A stretch of DNA of 64,000 nt from Bin16 sp965206315 (GCA_965206315.1 OZ242210.1:434001-498000); one strand, 5' to 3'. Positions 41,323-50,160 are shown, counted from the stretch's first letter. A program made the numbers and translations. The notes: generated by a model not told the origin, from the sequence alone.

Positions 41323-42141
41323 CTACGACCTCCGAACCCGGCCCAGCAACGCCAGCGCTGCGAGCGGTATCGTGACGATGCCGATGATCGCGATGCCGAG
41401 CAGCGCGACGAGGATGTCTTCCGGCACCCAGCCATCGCTGATGAGTGAACGCATCCCGCGCAGCAGGTACGTCACCGGGTTGTACCGGACGATGGTCTCC
41501 ATCCAGCCGGTCATCGCCTCCTGCGGAACGAACACCGGGCTCAGGAACACCACCGGGAAGAAGATGATGAAACTTGAGTTCACCGCGGCCGGGTTTCCCG
41601 TTTTCAATGCGATGGCATACGGGAAGCCGTTGTACACGATCGCCCACACGACGGTGAGCGCCAGCAGCGCAACGATGCCGATCAGCCCCGTTACGAAGTC
41701 CACGCCGATAGCGAATGCCAGGATGAACACCGGCACCGACATCGCCACCGCAAGCGCCATGTCCGCCACCATGAACCCCAGCAGCATCGCCAGACGGTTC
41801 ACCGGACTCAGCGCCAGACGGTCGAAGTAGCCGTTCTGTATGTCCAGCACCAGTATGTTTGCGCGGCTCAGCCCCGTCACCGCAAACAGGATGGCCACGG
41901 GTATCTGGAACGCCTTGTAGTCGAACCCTTCCGCGGCGGCCCCGGTCGGTATCTCGGTCAGATCCTGGAGCGCTCCCACGTTGATGACGAAGAAGAACAC
42001 CGGGATGATGAGCGCCGGGATGAGCGTCTCCATGTCGCGCGGGATGGAACGCAGCGCACGCCCGCCCAGGCTTGCGACGTCGCGGAAGAACCCGGCGCGG
42101 CGCGCCGTCACCGGCGTGATGGAGCGAGTGGCCGTGGTCAC
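41323..42141 (-). CDS. ABC-2 type transporter permease
   Basis: A 272-residue integral membrane permease with about six helices: ALIIPVFFFVINVGALQDL, AILFAVTGLSRANILVLDI, MVADMALAVAMSVPVFILAFAIG, VALLALTVVWAIVYNGFPYAIAL, IIFFPVVFLSPVFVPQEAMTG and DILVALLGIAIIGIVTIPLAAL. It follows the DrrB pattern, with a YNPVTYLLRGMRSL motif before the last helix. GTG at 42141 overlaps the ATPase stop by four bases, so the two are made as a complex. Antibiotic or lipid export is the usual role; the substrate is unknown. Confidence 0.86.
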   Translation of the reverse strand: MTTATRSITPVTARRAGFFRDVASLGGRALRSIPRDMETLIPALIIPVFFFVINVGALQDLTEIPTGAAAEGFDYKAFQIPVAILFAVTGLSRANILVLDIQNGYFDRLALSPVNRLAMLLGFMVADMALAVAMSVPVFILAFAIGVDFVTGLIGIVALLALTVVWAIVYNGFPYAIALKTGNPAAVNSSFIIFFPVVFLSPVFVPQEAMTGWMETIVRYNPVTYLLRGMRSLISDGWVPEDILVALLGIAIIGIVTIPLAALALLGRVRRS

Positions 42142-43130
42142 GGAGCCACCTCTTCCCGCTCCGCATCGTGCGGTGCGTCTTCCGCCTCGGCCTCCATGCG
42201 CGCGCCGGTGACGTGCAGGAACACGTCGTCCAGGGTCGGTGTGCGCAGCGTGAGCGAGTTCACCGTGACTCCCGCCTGGTTGAGTGCGAGTGCAACGTCG
42301 CTTATCAGCCCGGCGCCGTTCGCCGTCGAGATGGAGACCTCGTTCCCGTACACGTCCACCTGCTGGACTGACCGCACGCGCTCCAGCGCGGCGCGCCCCG
42401 GCTCCGGCTCTCCCACGTCCGCAACGATAACGTCGGAACCGACCGACCGTTTCAGCTCGGCCGGCGTGCCCTCCGCCGACAGCACGCCGTGGTTGATGAT
42501 GCCTACCCGCTCCGCGAGCGTGTCGGCCTCCTCCAGGTACTGCGTCGTCAGGAATATCGTCACGCCCATCTCGCGGCTGATCGCCCGCACGTAGTCCCAC
42601 ACGCGCGAGCGGCTGATGGGGTCGAGGCCTGTCGTCGGCTCGTCGAGGAACAGCACCTCCGGCGCGTGGATGAGCGACGCCGCGAGGTCGAGGCGGCGCT
42701 TCATGCCGCCGGAGTACGTGCCGATCTGCCGCTTCATCGCGTCGCCGATGTCGACCAGGTGCTCCAACTCCTCGATGCGGCGGTTCGTCTCCCTCCGGGA
42801 GAGGCCGTACAACGAACCCTGGAGGCGCAGGAGCTCGAGGCCGGACTGTTTCGGGTCGAGCCCCACTTCCTGCAGCGCCGTCCCGATCCTCAGACGGACC
42901 TGTACCGCCTCCGACACTACGTCGAACCCGGCGACTCTCGCGCTGCCGCTCGATGGGAGCAGCAACGTCGTCAGGATCCGGAGGGTGGTGGTCTTGCCTG
43001 CCCCGTTCGGACCGAGGAAGCCGTATATCTCGCCCGGACTCACCGCGAGGCTGACGCCCTCGACCGCGTGCACCTCGCCGAACTGCCTGTATATGTCTGT
43101 CGCTTCTATCGCGTATGTCGTATCAGTCAT
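42138..43130 (-). CDS. ABC transporter ATP-binding protein (DrrA-like)
   Basis: A 330-residue ATPase. Walker A is GPNGAGKTTTLRI, the signature YSGGMKRRLDLA, and Walker B VLFLDEPTTGLD; the switch loop reads LTTQYLEEADTLAERV, in which Gln takes the usual His place, as in DrrA-type ATPases. The C-terminal domain (about 230-330) is longer than the minimal ATPase and matches the DrrA form. It is coupled to the permease and is the first gene of the pair. The start Met is followed by the normal beta strand. Confidence 0.9.
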   Translation of the reverse strand: MTDTTYAIEATDIYRQFGEVHAVEGVSLAVSPGEIYGFLGPNGAGKTTTLRILTTLLLPSSGSARVAGFDVVSEAVQVRLRIGTALQEVGLDPKQSGLELLRLQGSLYGLSRRETNRRIEELEHLVDIGDAMKRQIGTYSGGMKRRLDLAASLIHAPEVLFLDEPTTGLDPISRSRVWDYVRAISREMGVTIFLTTQYLEEADTLAERVGIINHGVLSAEGTPAELKRSVGSDVIVADVGEPEPGRAALERVRSVQQVDVYGNEVSISTANGAGLISDVALALNQAGVTVNSLTLRTPTLDDVFLHVTGARMEAEAEDAPHDAEREEVAP

Positions 43131-43247
43131 CCTGCCTCTGTCCTTTCAAGAGGATAACACTACGGGCCGATGGGCTATCATCGCTCCGACCAAACTACCG
43201 GCCTGCTCCGTGAGCGCACAATGGGCCGGTGTCACAGGAGCCACGCC

Positions 43248-44111
43248 ATGCACGTCACCGACCGACGGCGCCGCCTGCGCGACTACTTCCAGCGCGAGGG
43301 CTGCGTCCGTCCCGCGTCCGTGTTCGACCCTGTCTCGTCGCGCACCGCCTACGCCCTCGGCTTCGAGGTCGGTATGCTCGGCGGCTCTATAGCGAGCGCC
43401 GTCATCCTCGGCGCACCGGACGTCGCCGTGATGACGCTCACCGAGCTCGCCGACCAGGTACGGCGCATCACCCGCGCCTCCGACATCAGCCAGATCGTCG
43501 ACGCCGACAACGGCTACGGCAACGCGCTGAACGTCATGCGCACCGTCCGCGAACTGGAGGACGCAGGCGCGAGCGGCATGACCATCGAGGACACGTCGCT
43601 CCCCAGCCGCTACGGCTCAGGCGGCAAGGAAGAGTTGATCTCGCTCGACGAGATGACCGGCAAGCTGCGCGGCGCCGTCGCCGCCCGCCAGGACGACGCG
43701 ACCGTCATCCTCGGGCGCACCCACGCCATCAACGCCACGAGCCTCGACGACGCCGTCGAGCGCGTCGCCGCCTACGCCGACACCGGCGTGGATGGCATCT
43801 TCCTCATGGGCATACGAGAAGAGGCGCACCTGGAGGCCGTGCGCGCCGTCACCAGCCTCCCCTTCATGCTCGGCAGCACGCCGGAGTCGCTCACGACGGA
43901 CGTCCTCGCCCCCTGGGGCGTGAAGATCGTCCTGCGCGGCCATGGCACGTTCACCCAGACGGTCCGCACCGTCTACGAATCGCTGGAGCACCAGGCGTCC
44001 GGCGCGCCGTCCGCCGAACTCGCCGACCGCGAGCCAACGCCAGAGATGATGGGCATCGCCACCGGCACAGCCGACTACCGCTCCGCCCGCGACGCCTACC
44101 TGGGGGGATGA
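43248..44111 (+). CDS. isocitrate lyase/PEP mutase superfamily protein
   Basis: A 287-residue TIM-barrel carbon-carbon lyase. The signature DADNGYGNALNVMRTVRELEDAGASGMTIEDT holds the metal-binding Asp pair, followed by VILGRTHAINATSLDDAVERVAAYADTGVDGIFLMGIRE. The overall pattern best matches oxaloacetate decarboxylase-type members rather than methylisocitrate lyase. ATG at 43248 is supported by CAGGAG six bases upstream. It is divergent from the ABC exporter operon and followed by the repeat patch. The reaction is not certain. Confidence 0.83.
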   Translation: MHVTDRRRRLRDYFQREGCVRPASVFDPVSSRTAYALGFEVGMLGGSIASAVILGAPDVAVMTLTELADQVRRITRASDISQIVDADNGYGNALNVMRTVRELEDAGASGMTIEDTSLPSRYGSGGKEELISLDEMTGKLRGAVAARQDDATVILGRTHAINATSLDDAVERVAAYADTGVDGIFLMGIREEAHLEAVRAVTSLPFMLGSTPESLTTDVLAPWGVKIVLRGHGTFTQTVRTVYESLEHQASGAPSAELADREPTPEMMGIATGTADYRSARDAYLGG

Positions 44112-44134
44112 GGAGGCAGCACGGTTACGCTGCG

Positions 44135-44221
44135 GAACAAGAATGTCAACGGGGTCCCAGATGACATCCTTGTTCCGGGGTTTTACGAGTGAGGCGAGGG
44201 TGCGATCTGACATTCTTGTTC
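44135..44221. mobile_element. MITE-like inverted-repeat patch (probable decayed element)
   Basis: A 14-base sequence GAACAAGAATGTCA at 44135-44148 has a perfect inverse copy at 44208-44221 and a second inverse copy with one mismatch at 44162-44175. The region 44112-44391 between the lyase and orphan HicB has no other gene. No transposase frame or target duplication was found, so this is a non-autonomous or decayed element at most. Confidence 0.4.
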
Positions 44222-44391
44222 TCCATTTGACAGGCATTTTCAAGGCCGTGGCCTGCTTCCCGCGAACAAGGCAACAACAATCTCATCCGTATAAAAGTTC
44301 GGCGTCCCCAGGGGAGCGCGCACAAGGGTAATCTTTGTTCGGGCGCAGGGGCGGGTTGCGTGGTCATGCAGACATGGTAAGGAGGGCTGCG

Positions 44392-44616
44392 TTGACCGCG
44401 CAACGGGCTGGTGTCACAGATGTGAAGTCAACAGGGCAGCCCACCAGCTACAGAGCCTACCTGCCCGATCTGCCCGGCTGTATCGCCGCTGGTGACACGT
44501 ACGAGGGAACCGAGACGCTGATACGCGAGGCCGTCGTCCTCCACCTCGAACTGATGCGGGAATACGGCGACCCCATCCCCGAACCGACGCGCACCGCCAT
44601 CGTAGTCGAGGCCTGA
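44392..44616 (+). CDS. orphan HicB-like antitoxin fragment
   Basis: A 74-residue protein whose core PTSYRAYLPDLPGCIAAGDTYEGTETLIREAVVLHLELMREYGDPIPEP is nearly the same as the HicB at 44956-45159, but it lacks the normal first strand (MKYAVIIEKG). TTG at 44392 is chosen because AAGGAGG lies six bases upstream. It has no toxin gene next to it, but a full HicAB pair lies 136 bases downstream. It may be a partial duplication of that antitoxin or a functioning orphan; the first strand seems to be lost. Confidence 0.6.
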   Translation: MTAQRAGVTDVKSTGQPTSYRAYLPDLPGCIAAGDTYEGTETLIREAVVLHLELMREYGDPIPEPTRTAIVVEA

Positions 44617-44752
44617 CCCTCCTCCGCCAGCGACGGTCCGGTAGGAGGACGAGCCGCGCCAGTCTTGCGACATCTGCTCCTTGCGCCGTGGCTGCCAGTC
44701 TCCCTAGCGTACTTGACGAACCGCTCAAGCACGTTGAGGGAGCACGAATGCT

Positions 44753-44959
44753 ATGCCGCCAAAGGTGAGGGACGTCATCCGTATGGTTGAACGGGACGGA
44801 TGGCAGCGCGTAAGGACACGAGGTAGCCACCGGGTGTACAAACACCCAACGAAGCCTGGTATCACTGTCATATCCGGGCACCCCGGTGTGGATATGCCGC
44901 AGGGAACGTGGGAGAATGTCTTGAAGCAAGCTGGCCTCGATCAGAGAGCAAACCTATGA
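44753..44959 (+). CDS. hicA: HicA family toxin
   Basis: A 68-residue mRNA interferase. The fold is the small double-stranded RNA-binding type: KVRDVIRMVERDGWQRVRTRGSHRVYKHPTKPGITVISGHPG, with the catalytic His in GSH. GAGGGAG lies ten bases before the ATG; an out-of-frame ATG five bases earlier is ignored. Its stop overlaps the hicB start (ATGA), the normal toxin-antitoxin order. It probably cleaves mRNA when free of HicB. Confidence 0.9.
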   Translation: MPPKVRDVIRMVERDGWQRVRTRGSHRVYKHPTKPGITVISGHPGVDMPQGTWENVLKQAGLDQRANL

Positions 44960-45159
44960 AGTACGCCGTCATCATCGAGAAAGGCCCCACCAGTTACGGC
45001 GCATACGTGCCGGACCTGCCCGGCTGCGTCGCCGCGGCGGAAACCAGGGAAGAAGTGGACACCCTAATCCGCGAGGCCATCCAACTCTATCTCGAAGCTC
45101 TACAGGAAGACGGCCAACCCCTTCCGCAACCCCACTCCTACGAACTGATCGAGGCCTAA
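44956..45159 (+). CDS. hicB: HicB family antitoxin
   Basis: A 67-residue antitoxin: MKYAVIIEKGPTSYGAYVPDLPGCVAAAETREEVDTLIREAIQLYLEAL, the typical HicB sequence with a partial RNase H-like fold. It has no C-terminal DNA-binding domain that can be recognised, so autoregulation would depend on other parts. It is coupled to hicA by an ATGA overlap and converges on the amidase gene with a four-base overlap. Good family call. Confidence 0.9.
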   Translation: MKYAVIIEKGPTSYGAYVPDLPGCVAAAETREEVDTLIREAIQLYLEALQEDGQPLPQPHSYELIEA

Positions 45160-46577
45160 CCCTCCTCGGCCAACTCCGGCCAGAGGTGCCCCCATGGGCG
45201 GGCGCGCTCCAGCGCCGCCGACGCCCGCAGCACCCCAACGTCGTCGTAGAGACGTCCCACGATCTGTACCGCGAGCGGCAGCCCGTTCGAGTGGAACCCC
45301 ACCGGAACGCAGGCCGCCGGGTTGTACGCGTGGTTGAACGGCGTCGTGAAGCTCTGCGGCGGGCGCGACCGGTCCGGCATCCGCACCGCGTCTATCCGCT
45401 GCGCCGGGCCCATAGCCGGGCTCAGCAGCAGGTCGTAGTCGCGGAACCACTCCTGCACCCGCAGACCATATCCCCGGTTGCGGCGCACGATGCGACGGTA
45501 CTGCCACGCCTTTGCGTGCGGCCCGGCCTCGTACACAGGACGCGCGACGGGGCTCAGGTCGTCCAGGTGCTTCTCCAGGAAGCCGGGGATCATCGCCTCG
45601 GCGGCGGCGTAGTGGTCGCCCGAGTACGCCCACACGCCCGGCTCCAGCTCCTCCGGTTCGTCGATGGTCGGCGGGTCGGCCTCGGTCACGATGCAGCCTG
45701 CGTCCTCGAAGAAGCGCGCCGTGTCGCGCACGAGTTCGAGCGCCTCGCCGTCCATCGAGAAGCCCCTGCCGAAGTCGTAGCTGACCGCGACGCGCAGCCC
45801 GCGCAGGTCGCCCGACGCGAACGCGAAGTAGTCGCTCACCGGCGGCAGGTTGGACTCGCCGTCGTGCGGGTCGTAGCCCGCGAGCGCCTGCAGCACGAGC
45901 GCGGAGTCGCGCACCGTGCGCGTCATCGGGCCGTTGTGCGAGCGTCCGGGCGCGGCGCGCCACGTCTGCACCGACGGGATGCGCTGGTACGTCGGCTTGA
46001 TGCCGAATATGCCGTTGATCGCCGCGGGCATCCGTATCGAGCCGCCCGAGTCCGTCCCGATGGCGAGCGGCCCGAGGCCCGCCGCGACCTGTGAGCCCGC
46101 GCCGCCGCTGGAGCCCCCGCACGTGTGGTCGAGGTTCCACGGGTTGCGTCCCGGAGGGCTGATGCGGTTGTCCACCGCGCCGTGCAGCGCGAACTCCGGC
46201 AGGTTCGTCTTGCCGATGAGCACACCGCCCTCGCGGCGGATGCGCCGCGCCATCTCCGAGTCCGGCTGCCGGTTCTCTACGAACGCCAGCGAGCCATACG
46301 TCGTCGGGTGGCCCGCCATCTCGATGCTGTCTTTCAGCGAGATCGGCACGCCGCACAGCAGCCCGCGTTCGCCGGAGCCGAGCCACGCCGCTTCCGCCGC
46401 CTGCGCCGCCTCCATCGCGTCGTCCGTGTTCACGGCGAGGAACGCGCTCAGCTTGGGGTCGAGCCGCTCGATGCGCTCGAACACCTCGCGCGTCACCTCA
46501 ACGGGCGAGAAGTCGCGCCTTCGATACCCCTCGATCAGCTCCGTGGCGGAGAGCCGCCAGAATCCTCCATCGCTCAT
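45156..46577 (-). CDS. amidase signature family protein
   Basis: A 473-residue Ser-cisSer-Lys amidase. The catalytic Lys82 is in VPISLKDSIEMAG, the glycine-serine loop is CGGSSGGAGSQVAAG around 153-166, and the nucleophile is Ser180 in GTDSGGSIRMPAA. Substrates range from simple amides to carbamates. Its ATG overlaps the TPP beta subunit gene (four bases), so it is the last gene of the operon running from 50065. It probably hydrolyses an amide in the pathway of that operon. Confidence 0.9.
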   Translation of the reverse strand: MSDGGFWRLSATELIEGYRRRDFSPVEVTREVFERIERLDPKLSAFLAVNTDDAMEAAQAAEAAWLGSGERGLLCGVPISLKDSIEMAGHPTTYGSLAFVENRQPDSEMARRIRREGGVLIGKTNLPEFALHGAVDNRISPPGRNPWNLDHTCGGSSGGAGSQVAAGLGPLAIGTDSGGSIRMPAAINGIFGIKPTYQRIPSVQTWRAAPGRSHNGPMTRTVRDSALVLQALAGYDPHDGESNLPPVSDYFAFASGDLRGLRVAVSYDFGRGFSMDGEALELVRDTARFFEDAGCIVTEADPPTIDEPEELEPGVWAYSGDHYAAAEAMIPGFLEKHLDDLSPVARPVYEAGPHAKAWQYRRIVRRNRGYGLRVQEWFRDYDLLLSPAMGPAQRIDAVRMPDRSRPPQSFTTPFNHAYNPAACVPVGFHSNGLPLAVQIVGRLYDDVGVLRASAALERARPWGHLWPELAEEG

Positions 46578-47140
46578 GATGACGCCCCCAGCTGCTCTTT
46601 CAGCAGCGCGGTCTGCTTCGCCATAGGCACCCCCGCCCAGAGCGGCTCCCGGTCCTCCCGCTCGATGGTCAGCTCGATGAGCACCGGCCCGGTCATCGCG
46701 AAGATCCCCGGCAGACGCTCCAGCAGGTCCTCCGCCGCCTCGATGCGGAGCGCGTCCGCGTACCCCGCACCCTTCGCCAGCGCAACCCAGTCGAACCGCC
46801 CGATGGCGGGCAGCGGCTGGTTGCCCGTGCTCTGGTGCAGGCCGTTGGCGAACACGAAATGGTACAGGTTCGCGGGCGACTGCCCCGCGATGGTGACGAG
46901 CGAGCCCAACTGCATGAGCAGGCTCCCGTCGCCGTCGAGCACCATCACCTTCTTGTCCGGTCGCGCGACCGCGAGCCCCAGTCCGATGGACGACGCGCTG
47001 CCCATGCACTGCGACGCGTCGACGTGGAATATCTCGCCCTGCCCGGCCTGGTGCCACGGGTAGACCGACTGCATCGTCACAACGGACACGGCGTCGCCGC
47101 GCCCTTCCGCCAGGATCTCTATCGCCTCGTTCCGTTCCAT
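46574..47140 (-). CDS. TPP-dependent decarboxylase, beta subunit (sulfopyruvate/phosphonopyruvate decarboxylase type)
   Basis: A 188-residue protein bearing the thiamine pyrophosphate-binding motif: GDGSLLMQLGSLVTIAGQSPANLYHFVFANGLHQSTGNQP, in which GDG and the later NG form the metal-diphosphate site. Two-subunit enzymes of this sort include sulfopyruvate and phosphonopyruvate decarboxylases. The alpha subunit is the preceding gene, three bases away. The start at 47140 is the ATG next to that stop. The substrate is a 2-oxo acid; a C3 sulfo or phospho compound is one possibility. Confidence 0.8.
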   Translation of the reverse strand: MERNEAIEILAEGRGDAVSVVTMQSVYPWHQAGQGEIFHVDASQCMGSASSIGLGLAVARPDKKVMVLDGDGSLLMQLGSLVTIAGQSPANLYHFVFANGLHQSTGNQPLPAIGRFDWVALAKGAGYADALRIEAAEDLLERLPGIFAMTGPVLIELTIEREDREPLWAGVPMAKQTALLKEQLGASS

Positions 47141-47142
47141 GG

Positions 47143-47664
47143 CTACAGCGTCGGCGCTCCCACGATGAGGGCCGTCGGCCCCATCGTCTCGTGGGCGCGC
47201 TCGTAGGCGGCGCGGATGTTGCCGATGTCGTCCGGCCCCTCCAGCCGCCAGTGCGGCACGCCCCACACGTCCAGCGTAGGCTCCACCATGCGGACGGCGC
47301 GCGACCTGCTCTCCTCCATGGGCACCATCGGGTCGCGCTGGTACTGCCCCACGAAGACGAACGTCGGGATGCGCGCGTCCAGCGGTATCGCCTTGATCGT
47401 GTTGATGGACGCGAAGATGCCGTTGTTCTGGATCACCAGCATCGGGCTCTTCCCGCCCATGTACAGCCCCGCGTTGATGCCCATCGCCTCGTCCTCGGTG
47501 CATGCCGTGATGAACCGGATGGACGGCTCGTCTCGCAGCGCCGCGATGAGCGTCTTCTGGTACGAGTCCGGGATGCAGATGACGTGGTCTATGCCAAGGG
47601 CGAGCAGCTCCGACACGATGGCCGACGCCTCGACCCCGACCGCAACCGGCTTCGCCTCCGTCAT
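47143..47664 (-). CDS. TPP-dependent decarboxylase, alpha subunit
   Basis: A 173-residue pyrimidine-binding (PYR) domain protein. Its sequence ELLALGIDHVICIPDSYQKTLIAALRDEPSIRFITACTEDEAMGINAGLYMGGKSPMLVIQNNGIFASINTIKAI contains the conserved Glu that activates TPP (TEDEAMG). It matches the alpha chain of ComDE-like sulfopyruvate decarboxylases. It is followed at once by the beta subunit and preceded by the double RidA gene, three bases away, so all are cotranscribed. Confidence 0.8.
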   Translation of the reverse strand: MTEAKPVAVGVEASAIVSELLALGIDHVICIPDSYQKTLIAALRDEPSIRFITACTEDEAMGINAGLYMGGKSPMLVIQNNGIFASINTIKAIPLDARIPTFVFVGQYQRDPMVPMEESRSRAVRMVEPTLDVWGVPHWRLEGPDDIGNIRAAYERAHETMGPTALIVGAPTL

Positions 47665-47667
47665 GCC

Positions 47668-48843
47668 CTACGCTCCCGCGATGCAGGAGAGTTCAACCTC
47701 GGCGTTGCCGTGCAGGTCCACGCCGACGATGTTCATAGTCGGGGGGTCGCCGCCCCAGTGCTCCGCTGCAAGCGCCACGAACTCGTCCTCGAAGTAGATG
47801 TCGTCGAGGAAGACCTCGAGCCGCAGCACGTTTTCCAGCGACGTGTCGAACCGGTTGAGCGCGGCGTCCAGACGGCGCAGCGCCTGCCGGGCCTGCCCCG
47901 TACGGTCGCCGTACAGCTCCTGCTTCACCGCGCCGGTCTGCTCATCCGCGAGCCCCGACGCAGCGGAAGCGAACACGAGCCCGTTGGCCCGAACGGCCTG
48001 CGCCCGGTCCGGGTCCTCCGCGAGCCACGCCGTCTCCTTCTCCCCGCCCGGGTTGATGGCGACGCCGCCGATCTCCATGACGCCGCGCCCGCCGAGGAGC
48101 GTTCCGACGGAGTACGCCGCGAACGGCACCTTTCCGCCGAAGCGCTCCTTCAACTGGTCGTAGTACGGACCCACGTCGCCGATGCGCTTCAACGCGCAGT
48201 CCGTCCGCACGAGGTCGTCCAGGCTGCCGCCGCCCTTCTCCAGGTGCGAGCGCAGCCACTCGTAGGTGTAGAACAGCTCCGTGCTGAACTGCTCCGGCAC
48301 CTCCTCGGCGGCCTCTTCGTCCGTGAATGGGTTGGAGCGCCCGCGCACGCCGATGACGTACGTGAAGTCGCCGCAGCGGGTGATGCGGGACGCTCTGCCT
48401 CGGTGCGGCTGGTGCACGAACACCTGTCGCTCCAGGTCCGGCGTCATCGCCATCACGACGGCGGTGAGCATGTTCACGCCCGCCATCTTGCACTGCGCCC
48501 CGAAGCTCACCGCGAGCTTGTGTCCTTCCTCGCCGAAGTGGTCCGGCCACGTCGCCATACGCTCGAGGCGCCACGATTGGCCGGACGTGAAGTTCTCTAT
48601 CCAAACCGCGGCGTCGCCGCCGGAGCCCACCTGCTCGAGGCGCCGGGCCTGCCGCCCGTAGGCGTTGTTGCACTGCGGTATGGCCTGTCCGTCCAGCTCC
48701 GTGTTGACCTGTTGCGTGTCGATGTCGCGGTAGCCGTCGGAACTGGAGAGGAAGACGTAGGGGCCGTAGCGGAGCACGGCGGCCATCTGCCGGTTGCGCT
48801 CGTCGCCGAGCAGCACCTCTTTCTTATGGCGGTTCTCGGCCAA
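47668..48843 (-). CDS. double RidA/YjgF-like protein
   Basis: About 391 residues, about three times the length of a normal RidA. It has RidA-like features at both ends: the N-terminal half reads RYGPYVFLSSSDGYRD and the C-terminal part VRTDCALKRIGDVGPYYDQLKERFGGKVPFAAYSVGTLLGGRGVMEIGG and LENVLRLEVFLDDIYFEDEFVALAAEHWGGDPPTMNIVGVDLHGNAEVELSCIAGA. RidA proteins hydrolyse reactive enamine/imine intermediates. The start TTG at 48843 has GGGGGT upstream. It sits between the amidohydrolase and the decarboxylase subunits, so it may handle an imine made there. Confidence 0.75.
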   Translation of the reverse strand: MAENRHKKEVLLGDERNRQMAAVLRYGPYVFLSSSDGYRDIDTQQVNTELDGQAIPQCNNAYGRQARRLEQVGSGGDAAVWIENFTSGQSWRLERMATWPDHFGEEGHKLAVSFGAQCKMAGVNMLTAVVMAMTPDLERQVFVHQPHRGRASRITRCGDFTYVIGVRGRSNPFTDEEAAEEVPEQFSTELFYTYEWLRSHLEKGGGSLDDLVRTDCALKRIGDVGPYYDQLKERFGGKVPFAAYSVGTLLGGRGVMEIGGVAINPGGEKETAWLAEDPDRAQAVRANGLVFASAASGLADEQTGAVKQELYGDRTGQARQALRRLDAALNRFDTSLENVLRLEVFLDDIYFEDEFVALAAEHWGGDPPTMNIVGVDLHGNAEVELSCIAGA

Positions 48844-48847
48844 GCGT

Positions 48848-50065
48848 CTAACCCCCGTTCGACCCGTTCGGTCCCTTGATGCCGAAGATGCGCTGCGACC
48901 GCCCCCAGACGACCTCGTGCACGAGCTCCGGGTCAACGCCGGTGAACATGCGCTCCATCGCGGGTGTCGCGTCCGGCCACGTCTGCCCCTGCTCGTGCGG
49001 GTAGTCGCAGCCCCAGATCACGCTGTCGCGGATCAGAAACTCCGGGTCGGGGATCATCTTCGCGCCGATGTAGTCCTCCTCGAACGTGAACGACATGTTC
49101 TTCTTGAGGTAGTGCAGCGGCTCCTGCTCCATCTGATGGATCGTGTCGGGGACGCGATCGCGGTAGCAGCGCTGCATCCACTGAAAGAGGAATGGCAGCC
49201 AGCCGATGCGGCACTCCGCCATCGAGACGTGCAGGTTCGGATGACGGTCGAACATGCCGTTGAATACGTACTGGGCGATGTGCTTGCCCGCCGGGTTGAA
49301 CGGCACCTGCGAGAAGTGCGCGAGCGATTGCCCGTGCTCGTTGGGCGGGTACGGCGTGCCTGCTGCGTCGCCGATGTGCGCGCAGATCACCATGCCCGTC
49401 TCCTCGGCGGCCGCCCACACCGGCTCCCACACCGGCGACCAGACGCCCTCCGCCATGTCGTTCGGGCTGAGCTCGACGGCCCGGATGCCCTGGTCGGCGA
49501 GCCGGTACACCTCCTCGACGCACGTCTCCGGGAACGCCGCATGCAGCCAAGGCAGCACGATGAGCCGGTCCGGGTCGTAGGAGCAGAGTTCCACAGTCCA
49601 GTCATTGAACGCCCGGTAGACCGCCTTCTCCAGCTCCTTGTCCTTGAACACCCATTTGCGCGTGTTCCCGTAGTAGACGCCCGCGTAGAACTCGCCGATG
49701 TCCATGTGATGGAGCAGTATCTCCGGATCGGACGGAGGAAGCCGGCCCTCCTCAACCTCGATGGGCAGGAACCGCTTGGCGTGGTTCGCCCAGTCCTTGC
49801 CGTCGGCGGCGAACGCGTGGATGTCGTCCTCCCAGTGCCACGCTGTGCCCTTGTGCGACTCGACGACCTTCGGGGCCTTCTCCCTGAACTCCGGTTCGAT
49901 ACGCGACTGGATGAGGTCGTGCGGATACCAGACGAGGTCGATGTGGTTGTCCGCCGAGATGTACTTGTAATCGATATCGCCCTTGCCGCTCAGGTCACGC
50001 TCGCCGATGTTGCGCCGAGTTGCTCTCCCTCCCAGCCTGTCTGCCCGAACGTTCTCCTCCGGCAT
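48848..50065 (-). CDS. amidohydrolase family 2 protein
   Basis: A 405-residue Amidohydro_2 TIM barrel, first in a five-gene operon. Metal-binding strands are SADNHIDLVWYP at the start and CAHIGDAAG and WGCDYPHEQGQTWPD at the C-terminal end, with the catalytic Asp in the last. ATG at 50065 is supported by GGAG just upstream; the open frame extends further but without motif. Downstream genes follow almost without gaps. The substrate is unknown and is probably broken into a 2-oxo acid and amide, given the neighbours. Confidence 0.85.
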   Translation of the reverse strand: MPEENVRADRLGGRATRRNIGERDLSGKGDIDYKYISADNHIDLVWYPHDLIQSRIEPEFREKAPKVVESHKGTAWHWEDDIHAFAADGKDWANHAKRFLPIEVEEGRLPPSDPEILLHHMDIGEFYAGVYYGNTRKWVFKDKELEKAVYRAFNDWTVELCSYDPDRLIVLPWLHAAFPETCVEEVYRLADQGIRAVELSPNDMAEGVWSPVWEPVWAAAEETGMVICAHIGDAAGTPYPPNEHGQSLAHFSQVPFNPAGKHIAQYVFNGMFDRHPNLHVSMAECRIGWLPFLFQWMQRCYRDRVPDTIHQMEQEPLHYLKKNMSFTFEEDYIGAKMIPDPEFLIRDSVIWGCDYPHEQGQTWPDATPAMERMFTGVDPELVHEVVWGRSQRIFGIKGPNGSNGG

Positions 50066-50160
50066 GACTCCGCTCCTTTCGCCCCGCACAAGCCTTCCGC
50101 GCGAGGCCATGGGAATCGTAGGATTGGCGGGGGAGAGTGTCAAGGAACACCAGCCCACTC

